Positions 62,887 through 64,000 of a stretch of 64,000 nt of DNA are shown piece by piece. This stretch comes from an uncultured Pelagibacteraceae bacterium (GTDB lineage: Bacteria; Pseudomonadota; Alphaproteobacteria; Pelagibacterales; Pelagibacteraceae), in assembly GCA_902524955.1 (NCBI GenBank), contig CABZEY010000001.1, forward strand, positions 124,001-188,000, in the 5' to 3' direction. The position numbers and the translations under genes are program-made. The notes under the pieces were generated by a model that had not been told where the DNA came from, made no database searches, and saw only the letters and a list, made by a program, of their open reading frames with translations. Position 1 is the first letter of the stretch, and each line of letters opens with the position of its first letter.

Positions 62887-63446
62887 TTGCTATAATTTGG
62901 TAAAATGAACTTTTCTTTTAATTCAGAGTTAATTACTGGATTGAAAATATTAAATATTACTGGTTCTTGGTTATAACTTATTGTTTCCCAACCTTTGAGC
63001 ATCTTATTTTTTTTACCAAAAAAAATCTTTACATAGATACCTTCATTTGCTTGAATTTCATAAAAATATTTTGTAGGTGTCTCCTTTATATTAGATTGGT
63101 CAATCATTTTTAAATTTTCTAAAATTTTTTTTTTATTTAAAATGATATTAAAGGCTGAGTTTTTTATAGGATATCGATAAGATTTTTTAAATTTGTGTTT
63201 GATAATATATAAACTTTTATCATTAACTAAAATTTCTTTACCATCATTACTATTATATATACACTTTAACTTTCCTGGAAACACTAACAAACACTTTCCG
63301 TTTTCATTTTGATTACTAGTAATTTGCTCAAATTCAAAAGATATATTATTTGTTTCATCTAATTTTTTAACAATTTCATCGGTAACATTTGCTAATAAAG
63401 TATTAGAATAGAATACAATAATAATAATTTTTATTAATAATTTCAT
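62883..63446 (-). CDS. lolA: Outer-membrane lipoprotein carrier LolA family protein
   Basis: LolA carries lipoproteins across the periplasm to the outer membrane. The 187 residues have a signal peptide (about 1-19), then the LolA start (ISFEFEQITSNQNENGKCLLVFPGKLKCIYNSNDGKEILVNDKSLYIIK), with a later strand set ending in LKEKFILPNY. ftsK upstream is the usual alphaproteobacterial neighbour. Sequence is divergent but the layout fits. Confidence 0.85.
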   Translation of the reverse strand: MKLLIKIIIIVFYSNTLLANVTDEIVKKLDETNNISFEFEQITSNQNENGKCLLVFPGKLKCIYNSNDGKEILVNDKSLYIIKHKFKKSYRYPIKNSAFNIILNKKKILENLKMIDQSNIKETPTKYFYEIQANEGIYVKIFFGKKNKMLKGWETISYNQEPVIFNIFNPVINSELKEKFILPNYSN

Positions 63447-64000
63447 TAGGGGTAAACTTCTCTTTTACCCGTATGATTAGCAGGACTTATGATTTTTGCT
63501 TCTTCCATTTGATCAATTATCCTTGCAGCTCTGTTATATCCTATCTGTAGTTTTCTTTGTAAAAAACTAGTTGAAGCTTTGCCTTCTGCTTTAATTAAAG
63601 TTACTGCTTGATCAAATAATTCATCTTTATCAGATGAATTTAAATTATTAATATTTTCATTATCATTATCTTCAATTTTTGTAATATCATCAATATAAGT
63701 TGGAGATCCTTGAGATCTTAAGAAAGTACTTACTTTTTCTATTTCTGAATCGGAAACAAACGGACCATGTATTCTAACCATTCTGCTTGCAGATGACATA
63801 AATAGCATATCTCCTTTACCAAGAAGTTGTTCCGCCCCTTGCTCACCTAAAATTGTCCGACTATCTATTTTAGATGTTACTTGGAATGAGATTCGAGTAG
63901 GGAAATTTGCTTTAATAGTTCCTGTAATCACATCTACACTCGGTCTTTGTGTTGCCATGATAATATGAATACCTGCTGCTCTGGCCATTTGCGCGAGTCT
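63446..64000 (-). CDS. ftsK: DNA translocase FtsK (partial, C-terminal)
   Basis: FtsK pumps DNA at the septum and helps resolve chromosome dimers. The window contains the end of the RecA-like motor ([65 protein letters not shown]) and the winged-helix gamma domain (about the last 65 residues, [27 protein letters not shown]). The N-terminal membrane part lies beyond 64000. Its stop shares a base with lolA. Confidence 0.96.
   Translation of the reverse strand, partial: RLAQMARAAGIHIIMATQRPSVDVITGTIKANFPTRISFQVTSKIDSRTILGEQGAEQLLGKGDMLFMSSASRMVRIHGPFVSDSEIEKVSTFLRSQGSPTYIDDITKIEDNDNENINNLNSSDKDELFDQAVTLIKAEGKASTSFLQRKLQIGYNRAARIIDQMEEAKIISPANHTGKREVYP

Noticed and set aside
1-64000. CRISPR arrays, insertion sequences, prophage or toxin-antitoxin loci
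   Set aside because: No regularly spaced repeats, transposase, integrase or phage-type genes are seen on either strand. The only tandem repeat is the one coding for the Acs tail.

Overview
The window looks like a piece of chromosome from a streamlined, very AT-rich alphaproteobacterium, most likely of the SAR11 / Candidatus Pelagibacter group. The reasons are the low GC content, very short or overlapping gene boundaries, lysine- and asparagine-rich proteins, alphaproteobacterial families (DUF2794, IalB, SDHAF4-like DUF1674, Tim44-like, GlcDEF) and alphaproteobacterial gene order. I see no insertion sequence, prophage, CRISPR array or rRNA operon. The group assignment is inference from content, not a database match.

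Layout. 1-8.4 kb: ffh (partial), divergent from dapF-mtaB-ftsY-csaA, then a M48 lipoprotein, a SHOCT lipoprotein facing a secreted S1C protease, a hydrolase and a DMT transporter. 8.4-20.8 kb (minus strand): an amidase, a TRAP transporter (DctM, DctQ, DctP), and a 2-hydroxyacid block (2-hydroxyacid dehydrogenase, GlcF, GlcE, GlcD, aminotransferase, FMN hydroxyacid oxidase, PagL-like outer-membrane protein). This block could oxidise glycolate-type acids to glyoxylate and aminate it to glycine. 20.9-25.2 kb: NUDIX hydrolase and the cytochrome c maturation genes ccmH-G-F-E-C. 25.3-35.9 kb: mixed housekeeping genes (hspQ, yciB, DUF2794/DUF2256, Bax-inhibitor, TerC, aldo/keto reductase, IalB, argG, folD, mscS, tsaD, EVE). 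35.9-42.1 kb: an acetyl-CoA synthetase with a lysine-rich repeat tail, small membrane proteins, and a sodium:solute symporter with its own long leader and strong terminator. 42.1-48.7 kb: rpe, heparinase-like gene, purH, phhB, a haloacetate-dehalogenase-like hydrolase, tRNA-Gly(GCC), a LON-domain protein and a Trm112-like protein.

48.7-64 kb: rho, a 348-base AT-rich gap, then ppsR-maf-(lipoprotein)-aroE-coaE-dnaQ, secB, fxsA, Tim44-like, Smr, hslUV, hisB-H-A-F-E, HIT, GNAT, lolA and ftsK (partial). The order ppsR (RP001-type gene), maf, aroE, coaE, dnaQ, secB is the one that flanks the known replication origins of Caulobacter and Rickettsia. The gap before ppsR carries AT-rich DNA, an inverted repeat and three TTATNAACA words, so I call it the candidate chromosomal origin.

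The best leads are: the candidate origin; the lysine-rich repeat tail on Acs; a structured, unclassified leader between ffh and dapF; a 13-bp-arm hairpin between hspQ and ccmC; and an intact fluoroacetate-dehalogenase-type active site. Five small genes around acs and the symporter have no function I can name, except the SDHAF4-like one.
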